Counted from the first letter of the stretch, positions 1 through 8,110 are shown. The stretch: 44,497 bases of DNA from Nocardioides agariphilus (GCF_015352445.1 NZ_JADKPO010000036.1:1-44497); one strand, 5' to 3'. Program-made: numbers and translations. Notes: a model not told the origin generated them from the letters alone.

Positions 1-132
1 GGAATGGCTCCGATCCAGGCCCGGGTCGCGCTCGCCCGCAACGCTTGCCGCCTGATCTACCGCATGCTCGTGACCCAACAACCCTTCGACGAACAGGCGC
101 ATCTTCGAGGAAGGCTCAGCCGCGGACGGTGA
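1..132 (+). CDS. C-terminal end of a transposase-like protein, cut by the window edge
   Basis: Frame 1 is open from the first base to a TGA at 130-132 and encodes about 43 residues ending in HLRGRLSRGR. The stretch ARVALARNACRLIYRML followed by PFDE resembles the extreme C-terminus of IS110/IS116-type (DEDD) transposases, where a helical AR-A-LIY-ML segment is followed by a short acidic tail. The catalytic part lies outside the window, so the element may be intact or a remnant. The 231 bases after it (133-363) hold no convincing gene. The family call rests on a short stretch and is tentative. Confidence 0.4.
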   Translation, partial: GMAPIQARVALARNACRLIYRMLVTQQPFDEQAHLRGRLSRGR

Positions 133-363
133 CGGCCACGTTAGCTATGCCGCTCGACGGCGCAACCTAGCTTGCCGCCCGCCCGCGCTGGGCCGCCCTC
201 ACGGCGCACACGAAAGCCTGCCGCAGCACGGCGCCTGATCAGCCTGCCGGACCCCGGGCGGCCCACCTTCCAAAGACGAGCACCTCTCGTCGCGATCACA
301 GCCCAGCTACTCGGCGGGGCCGCTCCCGCACGCCCAAACTCAGGGTTGACTCGCGCCGTGAAA

Positions 364-389
364 GCTAGCGCGCCTTCCTCAACCAGCGA
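364..389. repeat. Fragment of the dispersed ggttgagg element at the gtrA 3' end
   Basis: These 26 bases match, with three mismatches, the reverse complement of the element present twice at 43271-43295 and 43452-43482 (gctagcgc ... cctcaaccagcga). The stop codon of the GtrA-like gene (379-381, minus strand) lies inside it, so the last codons of that gene are made of repeat sequence. Confidence 0.6.
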
Positions 390-957
390 GTCGGCTGAAT
401 TGCTCGGCCCGCTCCTCGCGCTCCTCGCGGTGCAGAGCGCGCACCGCGTTGAAGGTCCAGACCTTGTTGAGCACGAACGAGAGCGGCATGACCATGCCGA
501 TCACGATCAGCTGCGCCCAGTAGAGCCGGGTGCGCAAGCCCGAGGAGTCGTCGAAGACCGAGGTCGGCAGGGCGACGGGGGACTGCGGGTGCATCAGGGC
601 GGTCAGCAGCAGCAGGCCGACGGCCTGGCCGAGCAGTCCCACGGCGAGGAAGGGCCAGTACTCCTTCCACCAGCCGGCGTGCCGTGAGGACTGGAAGGCC
701 CAGGTGCGGTTGAGCTGGAAGTTCCAGAGGTTGGCGACCAGGAAGGCCAGGGTCGAGTAGACGTGGTACCAGCGCACGTTGAAGTCGCTGAGCGGCAGGC
801 CGACGACGGGGGTGTCGTGTCCGGGGCCGAGCTTGTAGGCGACGATCAGGGCGATCATGTTGACGATCACCCCGGACAGCCCGACGGCGCCGAAGCGGGC
901 GAGCAGGATGAGGTTGCGGCGGTGCCTCACCAAGACGAGGTCGCGCAAGCCGGTCAC
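379..957 (-). CDS. GtrA-family membrane protein
   Basis: This 192-residue protein has four predicted membrane helices, at about residues 17-38, 60-80, 100-121 and 146-170. The first starts in RFGAVGLSG and the loop after the second carries QLNRTWAF. Both are hallmarks of the GtrA/DPMS family, small proteins thought to help move polyprenyl-linked sugars across the membrane for cell-envelope glycosylation. The C-terminus is charged (REEREERAEQ). The start is a GTG six bases after a TAGCCT box, with no Shine-Dalgarno site, so it is probably leaderless. It is divergent from the amidohydrolase gene, 52 bases away. No glycosyltransferase partner is visible, so the substrate is unknown. Confidence 0.88.
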   Translation of the reverse strand: MTGLRDLVLVRHRRNLILLARFGAVGLSGVIVNMIALIVAYKLGPGHDTPVVGLPLSDFNVRWYHVYSTLAFLVANLWNFQLNRTWAFQSSRHAGWWKEYWPFLAVGLLGQAVGLLLLTALMHPQSPVALPTSVFDDSSGLRTRLYWAQLIVIGMVMPLSFVLNKVWTFNAVRALHREEREERAEQFSRLAG

Positions 958-963
958 AGTCCG

Positions 964-969
964 AGGCTA
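964..969 (-). promoter_or_regulatory. -10 box of a leaderless promoter for the gtrA-like gene
   Basis: TAGCCT on the minus strand ends six bases before the GTG at 957. This spacing puts the transcription start at or next to the start codon. Confidence 0.5.
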
Positions 970-996
970 TCCGGGCCCGCCACGTCGGCGAGGCGA

Positions 997-1002
997 TACG
1001 TT
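997..1002 (+). promoter_or_regulatory. -10 box before the amidohydrolase gene
   Basis: TACGTT ends seven bases before the ATG at 1010, in the same arrangement as the other leaderless genes of the window. No -35 element is evident. Confidence 0.4.
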
Positions 1003-1009
1003 CGGAAAC

Positions 1010-2086
1010 ATGGCGTCGACCCTGCGTGTCCGAGGACCGGTGCTCCCCGACGGCGAGGTGCGCGATCTCTACCTCGTCGACGGGCACGTGACCCTCGAGC
1101 CGCAGGCCGGGGCCGAGACGGTCGCCGAAGGCTGGGTGGTGCCGGGGCTGGTCGACGCGCACTGCCACATCGGGCTCGACGACCACGGACCCGTCAGCGA
1201 CGAGGAGTCCGAGGCCCAGGCCCTCCAGGACCGCGATGCGGGGGCGTTGCTGATCCGCGATGCCGGGTCACCGGCCGACACCCGCTGGGTCCAGCAGCGT
1301 GACGACCTACCGAGGCTGATCAGGTGCGGACGTCACCTGGCCCGCACGAAACGCTACATCCGCAACTACGCCGACGAGGTCGAGCCCGTCGACCTCGTGG
1401 CCGCCGCGGTCCGCGAGGCTCGCGCGGGCGACGGCTGGGTCAAGCTCGTGGGCGACTGGATCTCTCGTGAGGAGGGCGACCTGGCGCCGTCGTTCCCGCC
1501 CGAGGCGTTCGCTGCCGCGATCGCGGCGGCCCAGGCCCAGGGGGCCCGCGTCACGGCGCACTGCTTCGGAGCGGCAGTCCTGCCAGGCCTGATCGAGGCC
1601 GGCATCGACTGCATCGAGCACGGCACCGGTCTCGACGCCGGCCTGATCGAGACGATGGCATCTCGCGGCACCGCGCTGGTCCCGACCGTCATGCAGCTCG
1701 ACAAGTTCCCCGAGTACGCCGAGGCGGGCGCCGAGCGGTTCCCGGCCTACTCCGCGACGATGAGCGACCTCTACGAGCGGCGCCGGGCCACGCTGATGGC
1801 TGCCCACGACGCCGGAGTGCCGATGTACGCCGGGTCCGACGGTGGCGGCGTCAGCCGTCACGGCAACCTGGCCGGAGAGGTGGTCGCGATGGCCGAGCTC
1901 GGGATGCCTGCCGACTACGCCCTGGGGGCAGCCTCGTGGCGGGCTCGCGAATGGCTGGGCTGGAACGCCGCTCTCGACGAAGGTGCACCCGCCGACCTGG
2001 TCGTCTACGACCGCGACCCGCGCGAGGACCTGTCGGTGCTGTTCACCCCGGCCCGTGTCGTGCTGCGCGGCAACGTGGTCGGCTGA
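1010..2086 (+). CDS. Amidohydrolase-family metal-dependent hydrolase
   Basis: A 358-residue protein with the amidohydrolase layout: an N-terminal beta-sandwich strand set, then PGLVDAHCHIG with the metal ligands His51 and His53, a candidate bridging lysine at Lys145 (WVKLVGD), His184 (TAHCFG), His204 (IEHGTG) and Asp277 (AGSDGG). The C-terminal GAPADLVVYDRDP segment is typical of the imidazolonepropionase/dipeptidase-like branch (COG1228). It should hydrolyse a C-N bond in a cyclic amide or peptide; the substrate cannot be read from sequence. The ATG at 1010 is chosen because it directly precedes the first beta strand and follows a -10 box. Its stop overlaps the next start (TGATG), so the two are co-translated. 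Confidence 0.87.
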   Translation: MASTLRVRGPVLPDGEVRDLYLVDGHVTLEPQAGAETVAEGWVVPGLVDAHCHIGLDDHGPVSDEESEAQALQDRDAGALLIRDAGSPADTRWVQQRDDLPRLIRCGRHLARTKRYIRNYADEVEPVDLVAAAVREARAGDGWVKLVGDWISREEGDLAPSFPPEAFAAAIAAAQAQGARVTAHCFGAAVLPGLIEAGIDCIEHGTGLDAGLIETMASRGTALVPTVMQLDKFPEYAEAGAERFPAYSATMSDLYERRRATLMAAHDAGVPMYAGSDGGGVSRHGNLAGEVVAMAELGMPADYALGAASWRAREWLGWNAALDEGAPADLVVYDRDPREDLSVLFTPARVVLRGNVVG

Positions 2087-3903
2087 TGGCCGACCCCACC
2101 ACGCTGACGCCCGCCCAGGCGGCCGCTCTCATCCGTCCGGGCCAGCGGGTCTTCGTGGGATCGGCCTGCGCCACGCCACGCGCGCTCATGCGCGCCTTGG
2201 AGGAACTGGCGGAGCCGCCCGCCGGCGTCACCTTCGTGCACGGCCTCACCGACCGCGTCGGTCTGTGGTCCGACGAGGGACCGCCCACGACGTCGTACCG
2301 GCACCGGGTCTTCTACGTCGGCAGCGACGTGCGCGACCTCCGGCCCCGCGACGCCGTCGAGTACGTCCCGGTCTCGCTGCCCGACGTACCCGCGATGTTC
2401 ACCGACGGTCACCTCCCTCTCGACGTCGCCCTCGTCCAGGTGGCGCCACCGGACAGCGACGACACGTGCAGCCTGGGCGTCTCCGTGGACATCACCCGGG
2501 CAGCCGTGCTGGCTGCGCGAACGGTGATCGCCGAGATCAACCCGGCGATGCCGCGCACGCGCGGCGACAGCCGCATCCCCCTCGACCGCATCGACCACTT
2601 CGTGCCGGTGGACACACCCGTGACCGAGTACGTCCACCCGCCGGTCGAGGGGGTCGCCGAGCAGATCGCCCGCTACGTCGCGCGCCTGATCGATGACCGG
2701 TCCACGATCCAGGTCGGGCTCGGCCGCGTCCCCGACCGGATGGTCCGGCACCTGGGCAACCGACGTGACCTCTCGGTCCACTCCGAGGTGCTGACCGACG
2801 CCGTCGTCGACCTCGTCGAGCAGGGCGTGGTCACCGGCGCAGTGGTCGGCAGCTGGGCGATGGGCACGCGTCGTCTCTACGACGCCCTCGATGCCGACGA
2901 GAGGTACTCCCTGCTGAGCATCGAACAGGTGTCCGACCCGGACGTGATCGCCCAGCACGAACGCATGGTCTCGGTCACCCAGGCGTTCACGATGGACCTG
3001 TCTGGCCAGGTCTGCACCGAGCGGCTCGACGGGCAGCTGTACGGCGGACTGTCGACGGGGCCCGACTTCCACCGCGGCGCCCTCAAGGCGCACCGCGGAA
3101 CCCCCGTCATCTGCATGGCCTCGCGCACGCCGGCGGGTGACTGCGCGCTCCGTGTCGTGCTGAGGCCCGACGAGCCCGTGGCGCTCGCGCGGGCACTGGT
3201 CCGTTGGGTGGTCACCGAGTACGGCACGGCATACCTGTTCGGCAAGACCCTCGCCGAGCGCGCCCTGGCCCTGATCGGGATCGCCCACCCCGATGATCGC
3301 GAGTGGCTCCTGACGGCTGCGAGGGAGCAGGGCATCGTCGCGCCGGGTCAGGAGCTGCGCAGCACCTCGGCCTACCCCGTCGACGAGGAGCGGGAGATCG
3401 CCCTGCGCGACGGGCGGCGCGTGCTGCTGCGACCGACGCGCGCCGTCGATCGCGGAGCGCTGCAGGAGCTGTTCCACCGGCTGCCCGAGAAGGACGTGCA
3501 GACCCGCTTCTTCCAGAAGCTGCGGTCGCTGACCGACAGCGCGGCCGACCACCTGTGCAACGTCGACTACCACGACGACATGGCGTTCGCCGCCGTGGTG
3601 GGGGAGGCCGAGCACGAGCAGATCGTGGCGACCAGCAGCTACCACCTCGACCCGCGCGACGGGCTCGCCGAGGTCGCCTACATGGTCGAGCCGAGCTGGC
3701 AGGGCACCGGTCTGGCCACGACCCTGCACGCGAGAACAGCCGAGTACGCCCGCGCCCACGGTGTGCGTGGCTTCACCGCCGACGTGCTCATGGAGAACCT
3801 GGCCATGATGAAGGTCTTCCGCCGCGGCGAGGGGTACGACCTGCGGCGCGAGCTCGACGACGGCATCTATGAGGTGCGGATGCTCTTCACTCCCGAGACG
3901 TAG
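2086..3903 (+). CDS. Acetyl-CoA hydrolase/transferase-family protein fused to a GNAT acetyltransferase
   Basis: A 605-residue two-domain protein. Residues about 10-440 form a class I CoA-transferase of the acetyl-CoA hydrolase/4-hydroxybutyrate CoA-transferase type: VGLGRVPD, the expected catalytic glutamate in VHSEVLTD (Glu234), and the closing YGTAYLFGKTLAERA. Residues about 460-605 are a GNAT domain starting at REIALRDG, with an acetyl-CoA loop around PSWQGTGLATTL. The same fusion is known in other actinobacteria. The likely role is moving CoA between short acyl groups, with the GNAT part acetylating a protein or acting as a regulator (inference). The ATG overlaps the preceding stop by one base. 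Confidence 0.9.
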   Translation: MADPTTLTPAQAAALIRPGQRVFVGSACATPRALMRALEELAEPPAGVTFVHGLTDRVGLWSDEGPPTTSYRHRVFYVGSDVRDLRPRDAVEYVPVSLPDVPAMFTDGHLPLDVALVQVAPPDSDDTCSLGVSVDITRAAVLAARTVIAEINPAMPRTRGDSRIPLDRIDHFVPVDTPVTEYVHPPVEGVAEQIARYVARLIDDRSTIQVGLGRVPDRMVRHLGNRRDLSVHSEVLTDAVVDLVEQGVVTGAVVGSWAMGTRRLYDALDADERYSLLSIEQVSDPDVIAQHERMVSVTQAFTMDLSGQVCTERLDGQLYGGLSTGPDFHRGALKAHRGTPVICMASRTPAGDCALRVVLRPDEPVALARALVRWVVTEYGTAYLFGKTLAERALALIGIAHPDDREWLLTAAREQGIVAPGQELRSTSAYPVDEEREIALRDGRRVLLRPTRAVDRGALQELFHRLPEKDVQTRFFQKLRSLTDSAADHLCNVDYHDDMAFAAVVGEAEHEQIVATSSYHLDPRDGLAEVAYMVEPSWQGTGLATTLHARTAEYARAHGVRGFTADVLMENLAMMKVFRRGEGYDLRRELDDGIYEVRMLFTPET

Positions 3904-3949
3904 CCCGCGCAGTGGCCCGTGGTCACTCGTCGCGACCTTCGAGGAAGGC

Positions 3950-4606
3950 TCAGCGGGAGCGGTAGTGACGCACGCCGGTCACGGCCAGGACCGCCGCCCC
4001 GGCAGCCCCGAACACGAACGGCGCCAGCACCGCGCCGAGGATCGAGCCGACCAGTCCCCAGGTGTTGAAGACGTTGGCCACGCGGATGGCACCCGGTGGG
4101 CCGTCGCAGTCGAGGATCACGTGGCCGTTGCCGGTCGAGAAGGTGCCTACGCCCACCCACTCGTCGTCGTTGATGCTCACGGTCACCGACCCGCTGGGCT
4201 CCAGCGGCAGGTCGCGCCCCGAGGTGTCGGTCGTCGTGCAGGACCGGCTGTCTCCCGGCCGGGCCCAGACCATCTTCTCCTCGCCGGGCGGTAGGTCGAC
4301 CTGGCTGCTGCCGGGTACGGCGACGTCGATGGCCCCGGAGAACACCCGCAGACCCGAGGTGACGGCCACCCCGATCAGCACCAACATCAGCACGAAGCCG
4401 AGGGCGATCAGGCCGGTGCCGATGAGGTACCAGGCCTTGCGCGAGACCCGGCGCTGCGTTGCTTCGGGATGTGGCGCGGAGGAGGTTGCGTGGCTGCTGG
4501 CGCCGCGAGCGGGCTGCGGTTCCGGGTCGCCGTACGGCCAGCCGGGCGGTGGCTGCGCGGAAGGCTGCCCCGGGGGGACCTCGGGGGCCGCGTCCTGGTG
4601 CGCCAT
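3950..4606 (-). CDS. Proline-rich N-terminus, two-helix membrane protein of unknown function
   Basis: This 218-residue protein is not recognised as a characterised family. Residues 1-55 are a Pro/Gln/Ala-rich cytoplasmic tail. A membrane helix follows at about 60-83, then an extracytoplasmic beta-rich domain (84-165) with paired cysteines in SRSCTTTD and HVILDCDG that could form a disulfide. A second helix at about 172-205 ends in a basic tail. The ATG follows a TACCTT box by six bases, so it is likely leaderless. It converges with the CoA-transferase/GNAT gene and faces away from rpsP. Confidence 0.75.
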   Translation of the reverse strand: MAHQDAAPEVPPGQPSAQPPPGWPYGDPEPQPARGASSHATSSAPHPEATQRRVSRKAWYLIGTGLIALGFVLMLVLIGVAVTSGLRVFSGAIDVAVPGSSQVDLPPGEEKMVWARPGDSRSCTTTDTSGRDLPLEPSGSVTVSINDDEWVGVGTFSTGNGHVILDCDGPPGAIRVANVFNTWGLVGSILGAVLAPFVFGAAGAAVLAVTGVRHYRSR

Positions 4607-4612
4607 GCCGGG

Positions 4613-4618
4613 AAGGTA
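4613..4618 (-). promoter_or_regulatory. -10 box of a leaderless promoter for the 4606 gene
   Basis: TACCTT on the minus strand is separated by six bases from the ATG at 4606. Confidence 0.45.
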
Positions 4619-4636
4619 GCGCCTTCACGCGCCGAT

Positions 4637-4665
4637 TTAGCCGCCTTCCGGCCCTCTGGCAGAAT
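4637..4665 (+). promoter_or_regulatory. Probable rpsP promoter
   Basis: A weak -35-like ttagcc (4637-4642) and cagaat (4660-4665) are 17 bases apart. The block ctctggcaga (4654-4663) recurs exactly at 7495-7504 upstream of rplS, which supports a shared ribosomal-protein promoter. It implies an rpsP leader of about 125 bases. Confidence 0.45.
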
Positions 4666-4724
4666 GACGCGCTGAGTTCCGTGACGGGCTGGACCCTCTA
4701 ACCACTACCCGCACACGGCGCCCC

Positions 4725-4765
4725 GAGGACTCTCACCCGGTTCCCCACCTGGCCGCGGAGTCCTC
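4725..4765 (+). promoter_or_regulatory. Hairpin in the rpsP leader
   Basis: gaggactc (4725-4732) and gagtcctc (4758-4765) are perfect 8-base inverted arms around a 25-base loop. They lie between the promoter and the Shine-Dalgarno gaggaga. A regulatory role is inferred, not shown. Confidence 0.4.
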
Positions 4766-4797
4766 ACCACGACAACTTCCGAGGAGACACCACAGAC

Positions 4798-5394
4798 GTG
4801 GCCGTCAAGATCCGTTTGAAGCGCCTGGGCAAGATCCGGGTGCCGCAGTACCGCATCGTCGTCGTTGACGCCCGCAAGAAGCGCGACGGCAAGGTGATCG
4901 AGGAGATCGGCAAGTACCACCCCAAGGAGCACCCGTCCTACATCGACGTGGTCACCGACCGGGCCCAGTACTGGCTCGGTGTGGGCGCGCAGCCCACCGA
5001 GGCCGTCGAGCAGCTGCTCAAGATCACCGGCGACTGGCAGAAGTTCAAGGGCCTGCCGGGCACCGAGGGCACCTTGAAGGTCAAGGAGCCCAAGCGCGAC
5101 AAGCTCGAGATCTTCAACGAGGCCCTCAAGGACGCCGCGAGCGAGCCCAAGGCTGGCGCGACCACCGCCCGCAAGCGTGCCGAGAAGAAGGTCGAGGAGG
5201 CTCCGGCCGCCGAGGAGACCCCGGCTGCCGAGGCTCCGACCGAGGCGCCCGCCGCTGAGGCTGTGGCCGAGGACGCGCCCGAGCAGGCGCCCGCCGACGA
5301 GGCCGCGGCTCCTGTGCCGGCCGACGAGACCCCCGAGGGCGCGGCCGAGGCTGCCGAGTCGGCGGAGACCGACGACGAGGAGGCCGGGTCCTGA
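4798..5394 (+). CDS. rpsP: 30S ribosomal protein S16 with long acidic tail
   Basis: Residues 1-88 are S16: [20 protein letters not shown] at the start, then [17 protein letters not shown] and [11 protein letters not shown]16 binds 16S rRNA early in 30S assembly. The family is usually 80-100 residues. Here a further 110 residues follow, first lysine-rich (about 88-125) and then almost only Ala, Glu, Pro and Asp. Such tails are common in high-GC actinobacteria. The start is GTG behind a gaggaga site. It is the first gene of the rpsP-khpA group, and the downstream hairpin at 5717-5756 probably limits transcription into rimM. Confidence 0.97.
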   Translation: MAVKIRLKRLGKIRVPQYRIVVVDARKKRDGKVIEEIGKYHPKEHPSYIDVVTDRAQYWLGVGAQPTEAVEQLLKITGDWQKFKGLPGTEGTLKVKEPKRDKLEIFNEALKDAASEPKAGATTARKRAEKKVEEAPAAEETPAAEAPTEAPAAEAVAEDAPEQAPADEAAAPVPADETPEGAAEAAESAETDDEEAGS

Positions 5395-5399
5395 GCGCG

Positions 5400-5642
5400 A
5401 TGCTCGCCGAGGCGCTCGAGCACCTCGTCCGCGGCGTGGTCGACAACCCCGACGACGTCACGGTCCGCGACCGTCAGCAGCGTCGGGGCTCGGTGCTCGA
5501 GGTGCGTGTGCACCCCGATGACCTCGGCAAGGTGATCGGCCGCAACGGCCGCACCGCCACCGCGTTCCGCACGGTGATCAACGCCCTCGCCGGCCGCGGC
5601 GGGGCGCGCGTCAACTTCGTGGACGTCGACGGCGGCCGCTGA
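5400..5642 (+). CDS. khpA: KH-domain RNA-binding protein KhpA
   Basis: An 80-residue single KH domain of the KhpA/YlqC family with the GxxG loop in KVIGRNGRTA and the final strand ARVNFVDVDG. The family binds RNA, often with KhpB/Jag, and always sits between rpsP and rimM in actinobacteria. The ATG lies five bases after the rpsP stop, so it is translated from the rpsP message. The TGA stop falls inside the first unit of a 13-base tandem repeat, so changes in repeat number would not alter the protein. Confidence 0.93.
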   Translation: MLAEALEHLVRGVVDNPDDVTVRDRQQRRGSVLEVRVHPDDLGKVIGRNGRTATAFRTVINALAGRGGARVNFVDVDGGR

Positions 5643-5716
5643 GAGCTTGACCTGAGAGCTTGACCTGAGAGCTTGACCTGAGAGCTTGACCTGAGACCTT
5701 GACCTGAGACCTTGAC
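5640..5716. repeat. Tandem array of a 13-base unit, 5.9 copies
   Basis: The unit tgagagcttgacc occurs four times exactly (5640, 5653, 5666, 5679), then twice with one change (tgagaccttgacc at 5692 and the truncated copy at 5705). It begins in the khpA stop codon and ends where the hairpin arm starts. Confidence 0.95.
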
Positions 5717-5756
5717 GACGACCGGGCGCCACCCAGACGGGTGGCGCCCGGTCGTC
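5717..5756 (+). terminator. Strong hairpin between khpA and rimM
   Basis: An 18-base perfect inverted repeat (5717-5734 with 5739-5756) encloses the loop agac. No T-run follows, as is usual for actinobacterial hairpin terminators. The same DNA would form an equally stable structure on the other strand. Confidence 0.75.
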
Positions 5757-5773
5757 TGTCCTGGGGCCGTTCC

Positions 5774-5779
5774 TAGACT
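5774..5779 (+). promoter_or_regulatory. -10 box of a leaderless rimM promoter
   Basis: TAGACT is six bases before the rimM GTG and lies just after the khpA terminator hairpin, consistent with rimM-trmD being a separate transcription unit. Confidence 0.5.
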
Positions 5780-5785
5780 CCCCTC

Positions 5786-6331
5786 GTGAGCAGCACGGTC
5801 GAGGTGGTCGTCGGGCGCATCGGCAAGCCCCACGGCGTGCGCGGTGAGGTGACGGTCGAGGTGCGCACCGACGAGCCCGAGCGCCACTTCGTCGTCGGGG
5901 CCACCCTGAGCGCCCAGCCGCCACGAGGCTCGGCGAGCGGCCTGACCTCGCTCGAGCTGCAGGCCGTGCGGTGGCACGGGACCACGCTGCTGGTCAGGTT
6001 CGCCGAGCTGGGCGACCGCACCGCGGCGGAGGCCGCACGCAACACCCTGCTCGTGGTCGACGTGCCCGCCGACCGGGAGCCCGAGGATCCCGAGGAGTTC
6101 TACGACCACCAGTTGGTCGGGCTCGCCGTGGTCGACCTCGACGGGCAGCCGATCGGCGAGGTGACCGGCGTGGCCCACGGCGCCCAGGACCTGCTCGAGA
6201 TCCGGGCCACCGACGGGCGCGAGACCCTCGTGCCGTTCGTCTCGGCGCTCGTGCCCGAGGTCGACGTACGCGCAGGACGCCTCGTGGTCGCCGACCGACC
6301 GGGACTCGTGGCCCGGTTCGAGGAGGACTGA
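5786..6331 (+). CDS. rimM: Ribosome maturation factor RimM
   Basis: A 181-residue protein. It opens with [20 protein letters not shown], the RimM signature, followed by the N-terminal beta barrel. The C-terminal PRC-type barrel (about 95-175) carries [11 protein letters not shown] and [13 protein letters not shown]. RimM binds S19 and helps 30S head maturation. The GTG start has no Shine-Dalgarno site but a TAGACT box six bases upstream. It is one base from trmD, the standard pairing. Confidence 0.96.
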   Translation: MSSTVEVVVGRIGKPHGVRGEVTVEVRTDEPERHFVVGATLSAQPPRGSASGLTSLELQAVRWHGTTLLVRFAELGDRTAAEAARNTLLVVDVPADREPEDPEEFYDHQLVGLAVVDLDGQPIGEVTGVAHGAQDLLEIRATDGRETLVPFVSALVPEVDVRAGRLVVADRPGLVARFEED

Positions 6332-6332
6332 G

Positions 6333-7493
6333 GTGCGGCTCGACCTGTTCTCGATCTTCCCCGCGTACTTCGACGCGCTGGAGCTCTCGCTGGCCGGCAA
6401 GGCACGCGAGTCCGGACTGCTCGACGTGCACGTCCACGACCTGCGCGACTGGACCCACGACCGGCACCGCACGGTGGACGACACCCCCTATGGCGGTGGC
6501 GCCGGCATGGTGATGAAGCCCGAGCCATGGGGCGAGGCACTCGACAGCGTGCCGATCGGGCCCGGGGGCGCGACGCTCGTGGTGCCGACCCCGGCGGGGG
6601 AGCGGTTCACCCAGGCTGTGGCGCGGAACCTGGCGACCCGCCAGCACCTGGTGTTCGCGTGCGGGAGGTACGAAGGGATCGACCAGCGGGTCATCGATGA
6701 GGCGTCGGCCCGGTTCGAGGTCCTCGAGCTGTCCGTGGGCGACTACGTGCTCAACGGAGGTGAGGTGGCCTCGCTCGCGATCTGCGAGGCCGTGGCCCGC
6801 CTCCTGCCGGGGTTCATGGGCAACCCGGGGTCGTTGGTCGAGGAGTCCCACGAGGACGGGCTGCTGGAGGCGCCGGTCTACACCAAGCCAGCGCTGTGGC
6901 GCGGTCACCAGGTCCCGCCGGTCCTGCTCAGCGGTGACCACGGCGCGATCGCCCGGTGGCGCCACGAGCGGGCTCTTCGGCGCACGGCCGAGCGGCGTCC
7001 CGACCTGTTGCGTCCGTCGGCAGTGCTCGACTCGTTCGTGGTGCGGCGCGCCGTGCCCGCCGATGCGGGGGAGCTGCTCACCTTGCAGCTGGCGTGCTGG
7101 GTCACCGAGGCTCACGACAACCCCGGCGTGCCGATACCCGCCCTGGACGAGACCCTGGCCGACGTCCAGGCCTGGCTCGGCGAGGGGTCGGTCCTGGTGG
7201 CTCGTGCGGAGGACCGTCTCGTCGGCGCCGTGCGCGCCGTGCAAGACGGCGAGGTGTGGCACATCGGCCGGCTGATGGTGGCGCCTGACCTGCGAGGGCG
7301 TGGGTTGGGGCGATCGCTTCTCGCGCGGATCGAGGGGGACGCGCCGCCCGAGGTCACGTCGTACGCGTTGTTCACCGGGAGGGGCAGCAAGCGCAACCAG
7401 CGGCTCTACAGGTCGGCCGGGTACCGCGTCACCGGAAGCCCCTCCACGGGCGTCGTCTCGATGGCGAAGCGACGGATTCGGTCACCGGGCTGA
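6333..7493 (+). CDS. trmD: tRNA (guanine37-N1)-methyltransferase TrmD fused to a GNAT domain
   Basis: Residues 1-225 are Trm[28 protein letters not shown], the AdoMet-binding trefoil knot around [12 protein letters not shown] and [13 protein letters not shown], and the C-terminal helical part with [14 protein letters not shown]. It methylates G37 of tRNAs reading CNN and related codons and prevents frameshifting. Unlike the usual 230-250 residue enzyme, it continues for about 155 residues as a GNAT domain ([10 protein letters not shown] at about 235, motif A in [18 protein letters not shown]). The open frame is continuous across the join, so it is a true fusion. The GNAT substrate is unknown. 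Confidence 0.95.
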   Translation: MRLDLFSIFPAYFDALELSLAGKARESGLLDVHVHDLRDWTHDRHRTVDDTPYGGGAGMVMKPEPWGEALDSVPIGPGGATLVVPTPAGERFTQAVARNLATRQHLVFACGRYEGIDQRVIDEASARFEVLELSVGDYVLNGGEVASLAICEAVARLLPGFMGNPGSLVEESHEDGLLEAPVYTKPALWRGHQVPPVLLSGDHGAIARWRHERALRRTAERRPDLLRPSAVLDSFVVRRAVPADAGELLTLQLACWVTEAHDNPGVPIPALDETLADVQAWLGEGSVLVARAEDRLVGAVRAVQDGEVWHIGRLMVAPDLRGRGLGRSLLARIEGDAPPEVTSYALFTGRGSKRNQRLYRSAGYRVTGSPSTGVVSMAKRRIRSPG

Positions 7494-7494
7494 T

Positions 7495-7682
7495 CTCTGG
7501 CAGACTTGTGCGTCGGCCCAGTCGGCCGAAGGGTCGCCCCGGAGAAAGGTCCGGAGGACCTGCGTCGGGCACCTGCCACAGGGGGCGCTGACGCCGCCGG
7601 CCACGAGCACCTCAACTGGGACCGCAACCAACTGCACACGCATCGATCCGCGGCTGACCTGTGGCAACCGTGAGGAGAGACC
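7495..7682 (+). promoter_or_regulatory. rplS promoter and 180-base leader
   Basis: ctctggcagact (7495-7506) matches the block before rpsP and is the likely -10 region. The leader contains a perfect 6-base stem aggtcc/ggacct (7547-7552 with 7556-7561) and ends in a gaggagaga Shine-Dalgarno site. No other gene is visible here. The length and structure make it a candidate autoregulatory leader; no known leader family is recognised. Confidence 0.4.
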
Positions 7683-8060
7683 ATGAGCCCCCAGAAACTG
7701 TCGCCCGGGAACTTCGCCGCCGTTGCCGAGCTCGGCAACGCCCTCAAGCGCGATGACCTGCCGGCCTTCCGTGCCGGTGACACCGTCAAGGTGCACGTCA
7801 AGGTCGTCGAGGGCAGCCGCTCCCGCGTCCAGATCTTCCAGGGCGTGGTGATCCGCGTGCACGGCTCCGGTGTCGGTCGCACTTTCACCGTCCGCAAGGT
7901 CTCCTTCGGCGTGGGTGTCGAGCGCACCTTCCCGCTCCACTCGCCGATCTTCGAGACCGTCGAGATCGTCACCCGTGGTGACGTCCGCCGCGCGAAGCTC
8001 TACTACCTGCGCAACCTGCGGGGCAAGGCCGCCAAGATCAAGGAGCGGCGCGAGGCCTGA
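7683..8060 (+). CDS. rplS: 50S ribosomal protein L19
   Basis: A 125-residue protein with the L19 signature: [20 protein letters not shown], then [35 protein letters not shown] and [24 protein letters not shown] (quoted in parts). L19 sits at the 30S-50S interface. Length and ends are standard. It has its own promoter, leader and strong ribosome-binding site, unlike its leaderless neighbours, and the lepB genes follow. Confidence 0.98.
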   Translation: MSPQKLSPGNFAAVAELGNALKRDDLPAFRAGDTVKVHVKVVEGSRSRVQIFQGVVIRVHGSGVGRTFTVRKVSFGVGVERTFPLHSPIFETVEIVTRGDVRRAKLYYLRNLRGKAAKIKERREA

Positions 8061-8098
8061 GTCGGTCGACCAGGCATCTCGGACTACCACCCCCTGAC

Positions 8099-8104
8099 TA
8101 GGCT
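8099..8104 (+). promoter_or_regulatory. -10 box of a leaderless promoter for lepB copy 1
   Basis: TAGGCT ends six bases before the GTG at 8111. The identical hexamer sits at the same distance from the second lepB gene. Confidence 0.55.
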
Positions 8105-8110
8105 CACCCG

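Noticed and set aside
5640-5716. CRISPR-like array
   Set aside because: The units are 13 bases, directly abutting, without spacers and without cas genes; it is a simple tandem repeat.
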